From positions 15,614,713 to 15,678,712 of the forward strand of contig OZ038517.1 of the NCBI GenBank assembly GCA_964036315.1: DNA of 64,000 bases, in the 5' to 3' direction. A program made the position numbers and the translations under genes. Positions 9,657 to 23,249 of the stretch are shown here, piece by piece. This DNA comes from Acanthosepion esculentum (taxonomy: Eukaryota > Mollusca > Cephalopoda > Sepiida > Sepiidae). Under the pieces are notes generated by a model. It had not been told where the DNA came from. It worked only from the letters and a program-made list of their open reading frames with translations, and ran no database searches. Position 1 is the first letter of the stretch. Every line of letters begins with the position of its first letter.

Positions 9657-12600
9657 TAATCCAAATATGCTAAATAAAAGTGTGAAATCATGTCATAATG
9701 AACTCTTCCTTTCTTTTTTCTGTTTCAATGTAAAATCCTTACAAATAAATAATCCAAATATGCTAAATAAAAGTGAGAAATCACGTCCTAATGAACTCTT
9801 CCTTTCTTTTTCTGTTTCAATGTAAAATCCTTACAAATAAATAATCCAAATATGCTAAATAAAAGTGAGAAATCATGTCATAATGAACTCTTCCTTTCTT
9901 TTTTCTGGTTCAATGTAAAATCCTTACAAATAAATAATCCAAATATGCTTAATAAAAGTGAGAAATCATGTCATAATGAACTCTTCCTTTCTTTTTTCTG
10001 GTTCAATGTAAAATCCTTACAAATAAATAATCCAAATATGCTAAATAAAAGTGAGAAATCATGTCATAATGAACTCTTCCTTTCTTTTTTCTAGTTCAAT
10101 GTAAAATCCTTACAAATAAATAATCCAAATATGCTAAATAAAAGTGAGAAATCATGTCATAATGAACTCTTCCTTTCTTTTTTCTGTTTCAATGTAAAAT
10201 CCTTACAAATAAATAATCCAAATATGCTAAATAAAAGTGAGAAATCATGTCATAATGAACTCTTCCTTTCTTTTTTCTAGTTCAATGTAAAATCCTTACA
10301 AATAAATAATCCAAATATGCTAAATAAAAGTGAGAAATCATGTCATAATGAACTCTTCCTTTCTTTTTTCTGTTTCAATGTAAAATCCTTACAAATAAAT
10401 AATCCAAATATGCTAAATAAAAGTGAGAAATCATGTCATAATGAACTCTTCCTTTCTTTTTTCTGTTTCAATGTAAAATCCTTACAAATAAATAATCCAA
10501 ATATGCTAAATAAAAGTGAGAAATCATGTCATAATGAACTCTTCCTTTCTTTTTTCTGTTTCAATGTAAAATCCTTACAAATAAATAATCCAAATATGCT
10601 AAATAAAAGTGAGAAATCATGTCATAATGAACTCTCCCTTTCTTTTTTCTGTTTCAATGTAAAATCCTTACAAATAAATAATCCAAATATGCTTAATAAA
10701 AGTGAGAAATCATGTCATAATGAACTCTTCCTTTCTTTTTTCTGTTTCAATGTAAAATCCTTACAAATAAATAATCCAAATATGCTAAATAAAAGTGAGA
10801 AATCACGTCCTAATGAACTCTTCCTTTCTTTTTCTGTTTCAATGTAAAATCCTTACAAATAAATAATCCAAATATGCTAAATAAAAGTGAGAAATCATGT
10901 CATAATGAACTCTTCCTTTCTTTTTTCTGGTTCAATGTAAAATCCTTACAAATAAATAATCCAAATATGCTTAATAAAAGTGAGAAATCATGTCATAATG
11001 AACTCTTCCTTTCTTTTTTCTGGTTCAATGTAAAATCCTTACAAATAAATAATCCAAATATGCTAAATAAAAGTGAGAAATCATGTCATAATGAACTCTT
11101 CCTTTCTTTTTTCTAGTTCAATGTAAAATCCTTACAAATAAATAATCCAAATATGCTAAATAAAAGTGAGAAATCATGTCATAATGAACTCTTCCTTTCT
11201 TTTTTCTGTTTCAATGTAAAATCCTTACAAATAAATAATCCAAATATGCTAAATAAAAGTGAGAAATCATGTCATAATGAACTCTTCCTTTCTTTTTTCT
11301 ATTTCATTGTAAAATCCTTACAAATAAATAATCCAAATATGCTAAATAAAAGTGAGAAATCATGTCATAATGAACTCTTCCTTTCTTTTTTCTAGTTCAA
11401 TGTAAAATCCTTACAAATAAATAATCCAAATATGCTAAATAAAAGTGAGAAATCATGTCATAATGAACTCTTCCTTTCTTTTTTCTGTTTCAATGTAAAA
11501 TCCTTACAAATAAATAATCCAAATATGCTAAATAAAAGTGAGAAATCATGTCATAATGAACTCTTCCTTTCTTTTTTCTGTTTCAATGTAAAATCCTTAC
11601 AAATAAATAATCCAAATATGCTAAATAAAAGTGAGAAATCATGTCATAATGAACTCTTCCTTTCTTTTTTCTGTTTCAATGTAAAATCCTTACAAATAAA
11701 TAATCCAAATATGCTAAATAAAAGTGAGAAATCATGTCATAATGAACTCTCCCTTTCTTTTTTCTGTTTCAATGTAAAATCCTTACAAATAAATAATCCA
11801 AATATGCTTAATAAAAGTGAGAAATCATGTCATAATGAACTCTTCCTTTCTTTTTTCTGTTTCAATGTAAAATCCTTACAAATAAATAATCCAAATATGC
11901 TAAATAAAAGTGAGAAATCATGTCATAATGAACTCTTCCTTTCTTTTTTCTGTTTCAATGTAAAATCCTTACAAATAAATAATCCAAATATGCTTAATAA
12001 AAGTTAGAAATCATGTCATAATGAACTCTTCCTTTCTTTTTTCTGTTTCAATGTAAAATCCTTACAAATAAATAATCCAAATATGCTTAATAAAAGTTAG
12101 AAATCATGTCATAATGAACTCTTCCTTTCTTTTTTCTGGTTCAATGTAAAATCCTTACAAATAAATAATCCAAATATGCTAAATAAAAGTGTGAAATCAT
12201 GTCATAATGAACTCTTCCTTTCTTTTTTCTGTTTCAATGTAAAATCCTTACAAATAAATAATCCAAATATGCTAAATAAAAGTGAGAAATCATGTCATAA
12301 TGAACTCTTCCTTTCTTTTTTCTGTTTCAATGTAAAATCCTTACAAATAAATAATCCAAATATGCTAAATAAAAGTGAGAAATCATGTCATAATGAACTC
12401 TTCCTTTCTTTTTTCTGTTTCAATGTAAAATCCTTACAAATAAATAATCCAAATATATTAAATAAAAGTGAGAAATCATGTCATAATGAACTCTTCCTTT
12501 CTTTTTTCTGTTTCAATGTAAAATCCTTACAAATAAATAATCCAAATATGCTTAATAAAAGTTAGAAATCATGTCATAATGAACTCTTCCTTTCTTATTT

Positions 12601-13372
12601 CTGTTTCAATGTAAAATCCTTACAAATAAATAATCCAAATATGCTTAATAAAAGTGTGAAATCATGTCATAATGAACTCTTCCTTTCTTTTTTCTGTTTC
12701 AATGTAAAATCCTTACAAATAAATAATCCAAATATGCTTAATAAAAGTTAGAAATCATGTCATAATGAACTCTTCCTTTCTTTTTTCTGGTTCAATGTAA
12801 AATCCTTACAAATAAATAATCCAAATATGCTTAATAAAAGTTAGAAATCATGTCATAATGAACTCTTCCTTTCTTTTTTCTGGTTCAATGTAAAATCCTT
12901 ACAAATAAATAATCCAAATATGCTAAATAAAAGTGTGAAATCATGTCATAATGAACTCTTCCTTTCTTTTTTCTGTTTCAATGTAAAATCCTTACAAATA
13001 AATAATCCAAATATGCTAAATAAAAGTGAGAAATCATGTCATAATGAACTCTTCCTTTCATTTTCTGTTTCAATGTAAAATCCTTACAAATAAATAATCC
13101 AAATATGCTTAATAAAAGTGAGAAATCATGTCATAATGAACTCTTCCTTTCTTTTTTCTGGTTCAATGTAAAATCCTTACAAATAAATAATCCAAATATG
13201 CTTAATAAAAGTGAGAAATCATGTCATAATGAACTCTTCCTTTCTTTTTTCTGTTTCAATGTAAAATCCTTACAAATAAATAATCCAAATATGCTAAATA
13301 AAAGTGAGAAATCATGTCATAATGAAGTCTTACTTTTTTTTCTTTGTCAATGTAAAACGCTTACAAATAAAC
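9657..13372 (+). repeat. 93-bp satellite array 3 (about 40 units)
   Basis: Same monomer. It contains an internal repeat of about 1.1 kb (about 10317 versus 11432, offset 1,115), and a right part that recurs at about 17312-18780 (offset 5,880). Several monomers carry GTTAG, which gives an in-frame stop in the otherwise open forward frame. Confidence 0.97.
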
Positions 13373-13907
13373 TGTCAAATACATTGATGTTTGCTTTTTT
13401 CGAAACTGCATAAATATTGACTCATTTATTAAAAATTATATATTAAAAATTTTATTTTCACATTTTGCTTCTATATTTTTAATGAATTCCCGGTTTCCAC
13501 ACACTTAAATAAATGCAGTAGTAGTGAAAAAACCTAGGGTATTGGTAAACTCAGCATACAACCTGATTACTGACATCTCCCACTTCATGATTAAATGAAA
13601 AGTTTCTTCCCAATTATTATTCCATTGTTCATATAAACACTATTGTTTTGACATTTTATATTAATAACTCTGATGAAGCACAGTTTCTCTGGGCACAAAC
13701 GTCACAACAGATTACTTTTCTCATCTATAAACAAAATTCTATATTAGTAATAATTATTAATATTTCATTCTGTGAGGGATAGATTTCATTGATCATTTTT
13801 GTTCCTTCCTAATTTTGTTTCTAAAGGTGACTTTGGTCACATGGTTGACTTTAAATTTGACATTTTATTTGGGGAATTTTAATGTCTATTTTTATTTTAT
13901 GTTTCAG

Positions 13908-14455
13908 TGCAACAGTCTCAGATGGCGAGTACGGAAACCGGTTATAAGTTTCAATTAGATTCCTTGAATTATTTGAAGGAACGCATGAAGGAACTTCGAA
14001 AAGAAGGTAAAATCCCTGAACTCCAAAAGGAATCTGAATACACCATTTATCGATGGAAATCTGGTTTTCTCGGACACGAATCTATTGTTTTGGAATGTCA
14101 AGGAAAATACTTTACGATCGAGCTTCGAGTAATGGACTCGAAACTCATACTTGATATAACAGCTGAAAATATCAAAATACCTAAATTAAAGAAATGTGGA
14201 AATGTAAAGACAACTGGTTTGAAATTGATTCTTACTGGCGTGAAGGTATTAATAAATATGAACGAATATAATTATGTCTCTAATAACTGCCAAGATTTTG
14301 TGAACAACTTTTTAACAGAAATTGAAATGATTGATCAAATAGAAAACACTGATTTTCAATCGCTTCTTTGTGCAGTAGGCACAATGGCTACCATTGCTTG
14401 TCTTGCTTACTTGGGAATTTCTTGGTTGAATGCAAACAATAAACGGAAACAATAA
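13908..14455 (+). CDS. Terminal exon B3, LRAT/HRASLS-like, identical product
   Basis: Third copy with the same acceptor, phase and 182-residue translation, including His57, the NNCQDF motif and the C-terminal helix. It differs after the stop: one 12-bp CAATAAACGGAA unit is missing, so the 3' end has fewer poly(A) hexamers. Upstream it shares the one-base deletion (GTGAAAAAACC) with B4. This mixture of shared markers suggests exchange between copies. Confidence 0.6.
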
Positions 14456-14773
14456 ACGGAAATAATAAACACAAGATGTCCACTGTCATGCAAAGACATG
14501 ATATTAAAATTCACACACATGACATACATTTTCACGTGAAAAAAGACAATGAAGAAACAATATGTATATCGAGACACACACTTATTCATCTGGTATACTT
14601 GGGACTCTCTTGATTGAATGGAAACAATGAACGAAAAACAATAAACACACAATTTCCACTGTCAGGCACAGACATGATATTAAAATTCACACACATATGA
14701 CATACATTTTCACATGAAGAAAGACAGTGAAGAAACAATCTGTATATCGGGAGACACACTTATTCATCTGGTA

Positions 14774-15051
14774 TAATCCAAATATGCTAAATAAAAGTGT
14801 GAAATCATGTCATAATGAACTCTTCCTTTCTTTTTTCTGGTTCAATGTAAAATCCTTACAAATAAATAATCCAAATATGCTTAATAAAAGTGAGAAATCA
14901 TGTCATAATGAACTCTTCCTTTCTTTTTTCTGTTTCAATGTAAAATCCTTACAAATAAATAATCCAAATATGCTAAATAAAAGTGAGAAATCATGTCATA
15001 ATGAAGTCTTACTTTTTTTTCTTTGTCAATGTAAAACGCTTACAAATAAAC
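14774..15051 (+). repeat. 93-bp satellite array 4 (about 3 units)
   Basis: The shortest array, linking B3 to B4. It contains a first monomer with GTGTG, an ordinary monomer and the decayed last monomer seen at the end of arrays 1-3. It shows that copies can be separated by as few as three units. Confidence 0.97.
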
Positions 15052-15586
15052 TGTCAAATACATTGATGTTTGCTTTTTTCGAAACTGCATAAATATTGAC
15101 TCATTTATTAAAAATTATATATTAAAAATTTTATTTTCACATTTTGCTTCTATATTTTTAATGAATTCCCGGTTTCCACACACTTAAATAAATGCAGTAG
15201 TAGTGAAAAAACCTAGGGTATTGGTAAACTCAGCATACAACCTGATTACTGACATCTCCCACTTCATGATTAAATGAAAAGTTTCTTCCCAATTATTATT
15301 CCATTGTTCATATAAACACTATTGTTTTGACATTTTATATTAATAACTCTGATGAAGCACAGTTTCTCTGGGCACAAACGTCACAACAGATTACTTTTCT
15401 CATCTATAAACAAAATTCTATATTAGTAATAATTATTAATATTTCATTCTGTGAGGGATAGATTTCATTGATCATTTTTGTTCCTTCCTAATTTTGTTTC
15501 TAAAGGTGACTTTGGTCACATGGTTGACTTTAAATTTGACATTTTATTTGGGGAATTTTAATGTCTATTTTTATTTTATGTTTCAG

Positions 15587-16134
15587 TGCAACAGTCTCAG
15601 ATGGCGAGTACGGAAACCGGTTATAAGTTTCAATTAGATTCCTTGAATTATTTGAAGGAACGCATGAAGGAACTTCGAAAAGAAGGTAAAATCCCTGAAC
15701 TCCAAAAGGAATCTGAATACACCATTTATCGATGGAAATCTGGTTTTCTCGGACACGAATCTATTGTTTTGGAATGTCAAGGAAAATACTTTACGATCTA
15801 GCTTCGAGTAATGGACTCGAAACTCATACTTGATATAACAGCTGAAAATATCAAAATACCTAAATTAAAGAAATGTGGAAATGTAAAGACAACTGGTTTG
15901 AAATTGATTCTTACTGGCGTGAAGGTATTAATAAATATGAACGAATATAATTATGTCTCTAATAACTGCCAAGATTTTGTGAACAACTTTTTAACAGAAA
16001 TTGAAATGATTGATCAAATAGAAAACACTGATTTTCAATCGCTTCTTTGTGCAGTAGGCACAATGGCTACCATTGCTTGTCTTGCTTACTTGGGAATTTC
16101 TTGGTTGAATGCAAACAATAAACGGAAACAATAA
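15587..16134 (+). pseudogene. Terminal exon B4, disrupted by nonsense codon
   Basis: Fourth copy, otherwise matching B1 and B2, with GAG changed to TAG at 15799-15801 (codon 72 counted from the junction Met). A product would stop after the His57 region and lack Cys128 and the membrane helix. The remaining frame from ATG 15811 is open to the normal stop. The copy keeps the acceptor and the full set of AATAAA repeats, so it could still act as a terminal exon giving a truncated product or an mRNA subject to decay. Confidence 0.7.
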
Positions 16135-19100
16135 ACGGAAACAATAAACGGAAATAATAAACACAAGATGTCCACTGTCATGCAAAGACATGATATTAAA
16201 ATTCACACACATGACATACATTTTCACGTGAAAAAAGACAATGAAGAAACAATATGTATATCGAGACACACACTTATTCATCTGGTATACTTGGGACTCT
16301 CTTGATTGAATGGAAACAATGAACGAAAAACAATAAACACACAATTTCCACTGTCAGGCACAGACATGATATTAAAATTCACACACATATGACATACATT
16401 TTCACATGAAGAAAGACAGTGAAGAAACAATCTGTATATCGGGAGACACACTTATTCATCTGGTATAATCCAAATATGCTAAATAAAAGTGTGAAATCAT
16501 GTCATAATGAACTCTTCCTTTCTTTTTTCTGTTTCAATGTAAAATCCTTACAAATAAATAATCCAAATATGCTAAATAAAAGTGAGAAATCACGTCCTAA
16601 TGAACTCTTCCTTTCTTTTTCTGTTTCAATGTAAAATCCTTACAAATAAATAATCCAAATATGCTAAATAAAAGTGAGAAATCATGTCATAATGAACTCT
16701 TCCTTTCTTTTTTCTGGTTCAATGTAAAATCCTTACAAATAAATAATCCAAATATGCTTAATAAAAGTGAGAAATCATGTCATAATGAACTCTTCCTTTC
16801 TTTTTTCTGGTTCAATGTAAAATCCTTACAAATAAATAATCCAAATATGCTAAATAAAAGTGAGAAATCATGTCATAATGAACTCTTCCTTTCTTTTTTC
16901 TAGTTCAATGTAAAATCCTTACAAATAAATAATCCAAATATGCTAAATAAAAGTGAGAAATCATGTCATAATGAACTCTTCCTTTCTTTTTTCTGTTTCA
17001 ATGTAAAATCCTTACAAATAAATAATCCAAATATGCTAAATAAAAGTGAGAAATCATGTCATAATGAACTCTTCCTTTCTTTTTTCTAGTTCAATGTAAA
17101 ATCCTTACAAATAAATAATCCAAATATGCTAAATAAAAGTGAGAAATCATGTCATAATGAACTCTTCCTTTCTTTTTTCTGTTTCAATGTAAAATCCTTA
17201 CAAATAAATAATCCAAATATGCTAAATAAAAGTGAGAAATCATGTCATAATGAACTCTTCCTTTCTTTTTTCTAGTTCAATGTAAAATCCTTACAAATAA
17301 ATAATCCAAATATGCTAAATAAAAGTGAGAAATCATGTCATAATGAACTCTTCCTTTCTTTTTTCTGTTTCAATGTAAAATCCTTACAAATAAATAATCC
17401 AAATATGCTAAATAAAAGTGAGAAATCATGTCATAATGAACTCTTCCTTTCTTTTTTCTGTTTCAATGTAAAATCCTTACAAATAAATAATCCAAATATG
17501 CTAAATAAAAGTGAGAAATCATGTCATAATGAACTCTTCCTTTCTTTTTTCTGTTTCAATGTAAAATCCTTACAAATAAATAATCCAAATATGCTAAATA
17601 AAAGTGAGAAATCATGTCATAATGAACTCTCCCTTTCTTTTTTCTGTTTCAATGTAAAATCCTTACAAATAAATAATCCAAATATGCTTAATAAAAGTGA
17701 GAAATCATGTCATAATGAACTCTTCCTTTCTTTTTTCTGTTTCAATGTAAAATCCTTACAAATAAATAATCCAAATATGCTAAATAAAAGTGAGAAATCA
17801 TGTCATAATGAACTCTTCCTTTCTTTTTTCTGTTTCAATGTAAAATCCTTACAAATAAATAATCCAAATATGCTTAATAAAAGTTAGAAATCATGTCATA
17901 ATGAACTCTTCCTTTCTTTTATCTGTTTCAATGTAAAATCCTTACAAATAAATAATCCAAATATGCTTAATAAAAGTTAGAAATCATGTCATAATGAACT
18001 CTTCCTTTCTTTTTTCTGGTTCAATGTAAAATCCTTACAAATAAATAATCCAAATATGCTAAATAAAAGTGTGAAATCATGTCATAATGAACTCTTCCTT
18101 TCTTTTTTCTGTTTCAATGTAAAATCCTTACAAATAAATAATCCAAATATGCTAAATAAAAGTGAGAAATCATGTCATAATGAACTCTTCCTTTCTTTTT
18201 TCTGTTTCAATGTAAAATCCTTACAAATAAATAATCCAAATATGCTAAATAAAAGTGAGAAATCATGTCATAATGAACTCTTCCTTTCTTTTTTCTGTTT
18301 CAATGTAAAATCCTTACAAATAAATAATCCAAATATGCTAAATAAAAGTGAGAAATCATGTCATAATGAACTCTTCCTTTCTTTTTTCTGTTTCAATGTA
18401 AAATCCTTACAAATAAATAATCCAAATATGCTTAATAAAAGTTAGAAATCATGTCATAATGAACTCTTCCTTTCTTTTTTCTGGTTCAATGTAAAATCCT
18501 TACAAATAAATAATCCAAATATGCTTAATAAAAGTTAGAAATCATGTCATAATGAACTCTTCCTTTCTTTTTTCTGGTTCAATGTAAAATCCTTACAAAT
18601 AAATAATCCAAATATGCTAAATAAAAGTGTGAAATCATGTCATAATGAACTCTTCCTTTCTTTTTTCTGTTTCAATGTAAAATCCTTACAAATAAATAAT
18701 CCAAATATGCTAAATAAAAGTGAGAAATCATGTCATAATGAACTCTTCCTTTCATTTTCTGTTTCAATGTAAAATCCTTACAAATAAATAATCCAAATAT
18801 GCTAAATAAAAGTGAGAAATCATGTCATAATGAACTCTTCCTTTCTTTTTTCTGGTTCAATGTAAAATCCTTACAAATAAATAATCCAAATATGCTAAAT
18901 AAAAGTGAGAAATCATGTCATAATGAACTCTTCCTTTCTTTTTTTGTTTCAATGTAAAATCCTTACAAATAAATAATCCAAATATGCTAAATAAAAGTGA
19001 GAAATCATGTCATAATGAACTCTTCCTTTCTTTTTTCTGTTTCAATGTAAAATTCTTACAAATAAATAATCCAATTATGCTAAATAGAAGTGAGAAATCA

Positions 19101-21396
19101 TGTCATAATGAACTCTTCCTTTCTTTTTTCTGTTTCAATGTAAAATCCTTACAAATAAATAATCCCAATATGCTAAATAAAAGTGAGAAATCATGTCATA
19201 ATGAAGTCTTCCTTTCTTTTTCTGTTTCAATGTAAAATCCTTAGAAATAAATAATCCAAATATGGTTAATAAAAGTGAGAAATCATGTCATAATGAACTC
19301 TTCCTTTCTTTTTTCTGTTTCAATGTAAAATTCTTACAAATAATCCAAATATGCTTAATAAAAGTGAGAAATCATGTCATAATGAACTCTTCCTTTCTTT
19401 TTTCTGTTTCAATGTAAAATCCTTACAAATAAATAATCCAAATATGCTAAATAAAAGTGAGAAATCATGTCATAATGAACTCTTTTTTTCTTTTTTCTGT
19501 TTCAATGTAAAATCCTTACAAATAAATAATCCAAATATGCTTAATAAAAGTGAGAAATCATGTCATAAGGAAGTCTTCCTTTCTTTTTCTGTTACAATGT
19601 AAAATCCTTACAAATAAATAATCCAAATATGCTAAATAAAAGTGAGAAATAATGTCATAATGAACTCTTCCTTTCTTTTTTCTGTTTCAATGTAAAATCC
19701 TTACAAATAAATAATCCAAATATGCTAAATAAAAGTGAGAAATCATGTCATAATGAACTCTTCCTTTCTTTTTTCTGTTTCAATGTAAAATCCTTACAAA
19801 TAAATAAACCAAATATGCTTAATAAAAGTCAGAAATCATGTCATAATGAAGTCTTCCTTTCTTTTTCTGTTTCGATGTAAAATCCTTACAAATAAATAAT
19901 CCAAATATGCTAAATAAAAGTCAGAAATCACGTCATAATGAACTCTTCCTTCCTTTTTTCTGTTTCAATGTAAAATCCTTACAAATAAATAATCCAAATA
20001 TGCTTAATAAAAGTGAGAAATCATGTCATAATGAACTCTTCCTTTCTTTTTTCTGTTTCAATGTAAAATCCTTACAAATAAATAATCCAAATATGCCTAA
20101 TAAATGTGGGAAATCATATCATAATGTACACTTCCTTTCTTTTTTCTGTTTCAATGTAAAATCCTTACAAATAAATAATCCAAATATGCTTAATAAAAGT
20201 GAGAAATCATGTCATAATGAACTCTTCCATTCTTTTTTCTGTTTCAATGTAAAATTCTTACAAATAAATAATCCAAATATGCTTAATAAAAGTTAGAAAT
20301 CATGTCATAATGAACTCTTCCTTTCTTTTTTCTGTTTCAATGTAAAATCCTTACAAATAAATAATCCAAATATGCTTAATAAATGTCAGAAATCATGTCA
20401 TAATGAACTCTTCCTTTCTTTTTTCTGTTTCAATGTAAAATCCTTACAAATAAATAATCCAAATATGCTAAATAAAAGTGAGAAATCATGTCATAACGAA
20501 CTCTTCCTTTCTTTTTTCTGTTTCAATGTAAAATCCTTACAAATAAATAATCCAAATATGCTTAATAAATTTCAGAAATCATGTCATAATGAACTCTTCC
20601 TTTCTTTTTTCTGTTTCAATGTAAAATCCTTACAAATAAATAATCCAAATATGCTAAATAAAAGTGAGAAATCATGTCATAATGAACTCTTCCTTTCTTT
20701 TTTCTGTTTCAATGTAAAATTCTGACAAATAAATATTCCAAATATGCTTAATTAAAGTGAGAAATCATGTCATAATGAACTCTTCCTTTCTTTTTTCTGT
20801 TTCAATGTAAAATCCTTACAAATAAATAATCCAAATATGCTTAATAAAAGTTAGAAATCATGTCATAATGAACTCTTCCTTTCTTTTTTCTGGTTCAATG
20901 TAAAATCCTTACAAATAAATAATCCAAATATGCTTAATAAAAGTGAGAAATCATGTCATAATGAACTCTTCCTTTCTTTTTTCTGTTTCAATGTAAAATC
21001 CTTACAAATAAATAATCCAAATATGCTAAATAAAAGTTAGAAATCACGTCATAATGAACTCTTCCTTTCTTTTTTCTGGTTCAATGTAAAATCCTTACAA
21101 ATAAATAATCCAAATATGCTTAATAAAAGTTAGAAATCATGTCATAATGAACTCTTCTTTTCTTTTTTCTGTTTCAATGTAAAATCCTTACAAATAAATA
21201 ATCCAAATATGCTAAATAAAAGTGAGAAATCATGTCATAATGAACTCTTCCTTTCTTTTTTCTGGTTCAATGTAAAATCCTTACAAATAAATAATCCAAA
21301 TATGCCTAATAAATGTGGGAAATCATGTCATAATGAACTCTTCCTTTCTTTTTTCTGTTTCAATGTAAAATCCTTACAAATAAATAATCCAAATAT

Positions 21397-22510
21397 GCTT
21401 AATAAATGTCAGAAATCATGTCATAATGAACTCTTCTTTTCTTTTTTCTGTTTCAATGTAAAATCCTTACAAATAAATAATCCAAATATGCTAAATAAAA
21501 GTCAGAAATCATGTCATAATGAACTCATCCTTTCTTTTTTCTGTTTCAATGTAAAATCCTTACAAATAAATAATCCAAATATGCTTAATAAATTCCAGAA
21601 ATCCTGTCATAATGAACTCTTCCTTTCTTTTTTCTGTTTCAATGTAAAATCCTTACAAATAAATAATCCAAATATGCTAAATAAAAGTGAGAAATCATGT
21701 CATAATGAACTCTTCCTTTCTTTTTTCTGTTTCAATGTAAAATCCTTACAAATAAATAATCCAAATATGCTTAATAAATCTCAGAAATCATGTCATAATG
21801 AACTCTTCTTTTCTTTTTTCTGTTTCAATGTAAAATCATTACAAATAAATAATCCAAATATGCTAAATAAAAGTGAGAAATCATGTCATAATGAACTCAT
21901 CCTTTCTTTTTTCTGTTTCAATGTAAAATCCTTACAAATAAATAATCCAAATATGCTTAATAAATTCCAGAAATCCTGTCATAATGAACTCTTCCTTTCT
22001 TTTTTCTGTTTCAATGTAAAATCCTTACAAATAAATAATCCAAATATGCTAAATAAAAGTGAGAAATCATGTCATAATGAACTCTTCCTTTCTTTTTTCT
22101 GTTTCAATGTAAAATCCTTACAAATAAATAATCCAAATATGCTTAATAAATGTCAGAAATCATGTCATAATGAACTCTTCTTTTCTTTTTTCTGTTTCAA
22201 TGTAAAATCCTTACAAATAAATAATCCAAATATGCTAAATAAAAGTGAGAAATCATGTCATAATGAACTCATCCTTTCTTTTTTCTGTTTCAATGTAAAA
22301 TCCTTACAAATAAATAATCCAAATATCCTTAATAAATTCGAGAAATCCTGTCATAATGAACTCTTCCTTTCTTTTTTCTGTTTCAATGTAAAATCCTTAC
22401 AAATAAATAATCCAAATATGCTAAATAAAAGTGAGAAATCATGTCATAATGAACTCTACCTTTCTTTTTTCTGGTTCAATGTAAAATCCTTACAAATAAA
22501 TAATCCAAAT
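21397..22510 (+). repeat. 372-bp higher-order repeat (4 monomers), three copies
   Basis: Four distinguishable monomers recur in order: one with AATAAATGTCAG and CTTCTTTTC, one with CTCATCCTTTC, one with AATAAATTCCAG and TCCTGTC, and one standard. Marker positions 21397, 21769 and 22141 are 372 bp apart. Confidence 0.8.
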
Positions 22511-23249
22511 ATGCTTAATGAAAGTGAGAAATCATGTCATAAGGAACGCTTCCTTTCTTATTTCAGTTTCAATGTAAAATCCTTACAAATAAATAATCCA
22601 AATATGCTAAATAAAAGTGAGAAATCATGTCATAATGAACTCTTCCTTTTTTTTTCTGTTTCAATGTAAAATTCATACAAATAAATAATCCAAATATGCT
22701 TAATAAAAGTAAGAAATCATGTCATAATGAACTCTTCCTTTCTTCTTTCTGTTTCAATGTAAAATCCTTACAAATAAATAATCCAAATATGCTTTATAAA
22801 TGTTAGAAATCATGTCATAATGAACTCTTCCTTTCTTTTTTCTGGTTCAATGTAAAATCCTTACAAATAAATAATCCAAATATGCTTAATAAAAGTGAGA
22901 AATCATGTCATAATGAACACTTGATTTCCTTTTTCTGTTTCAATGTAAAATCCTTACAAATAAGTAATCCAAATATGGTTAATAAAAGTGAGAAATCATG
23001 TCATAATGAACGCTTCCTTTCTTTTTTCTGTTTCAATGTAAAATCCTTACAAATAAATAATTCAAATATGCTTAATAAAAGTGAGAAATCATGTCATAAT
23101 GAACTCTTCCTTTCTTTTTTCTGTTTCAATGTAAAATCCTTACAAATAAATAATCCAAATATGCTAAATAAAAGTGAGAAATCATGTCATAATGAACTCT
23201 TCCTTTCTTTTTTCTGCTTCAATGTAAAATACTTACAAATAAATAATCC

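Noticed and set aside
6281..16344. Minus-strand frames of 81-117 residues opposite the terminal exons
   Set aside because: They are antisense shadows spanning exon end and UTR, with compositions rich in Cys, Phe and Tyr and no own signals.
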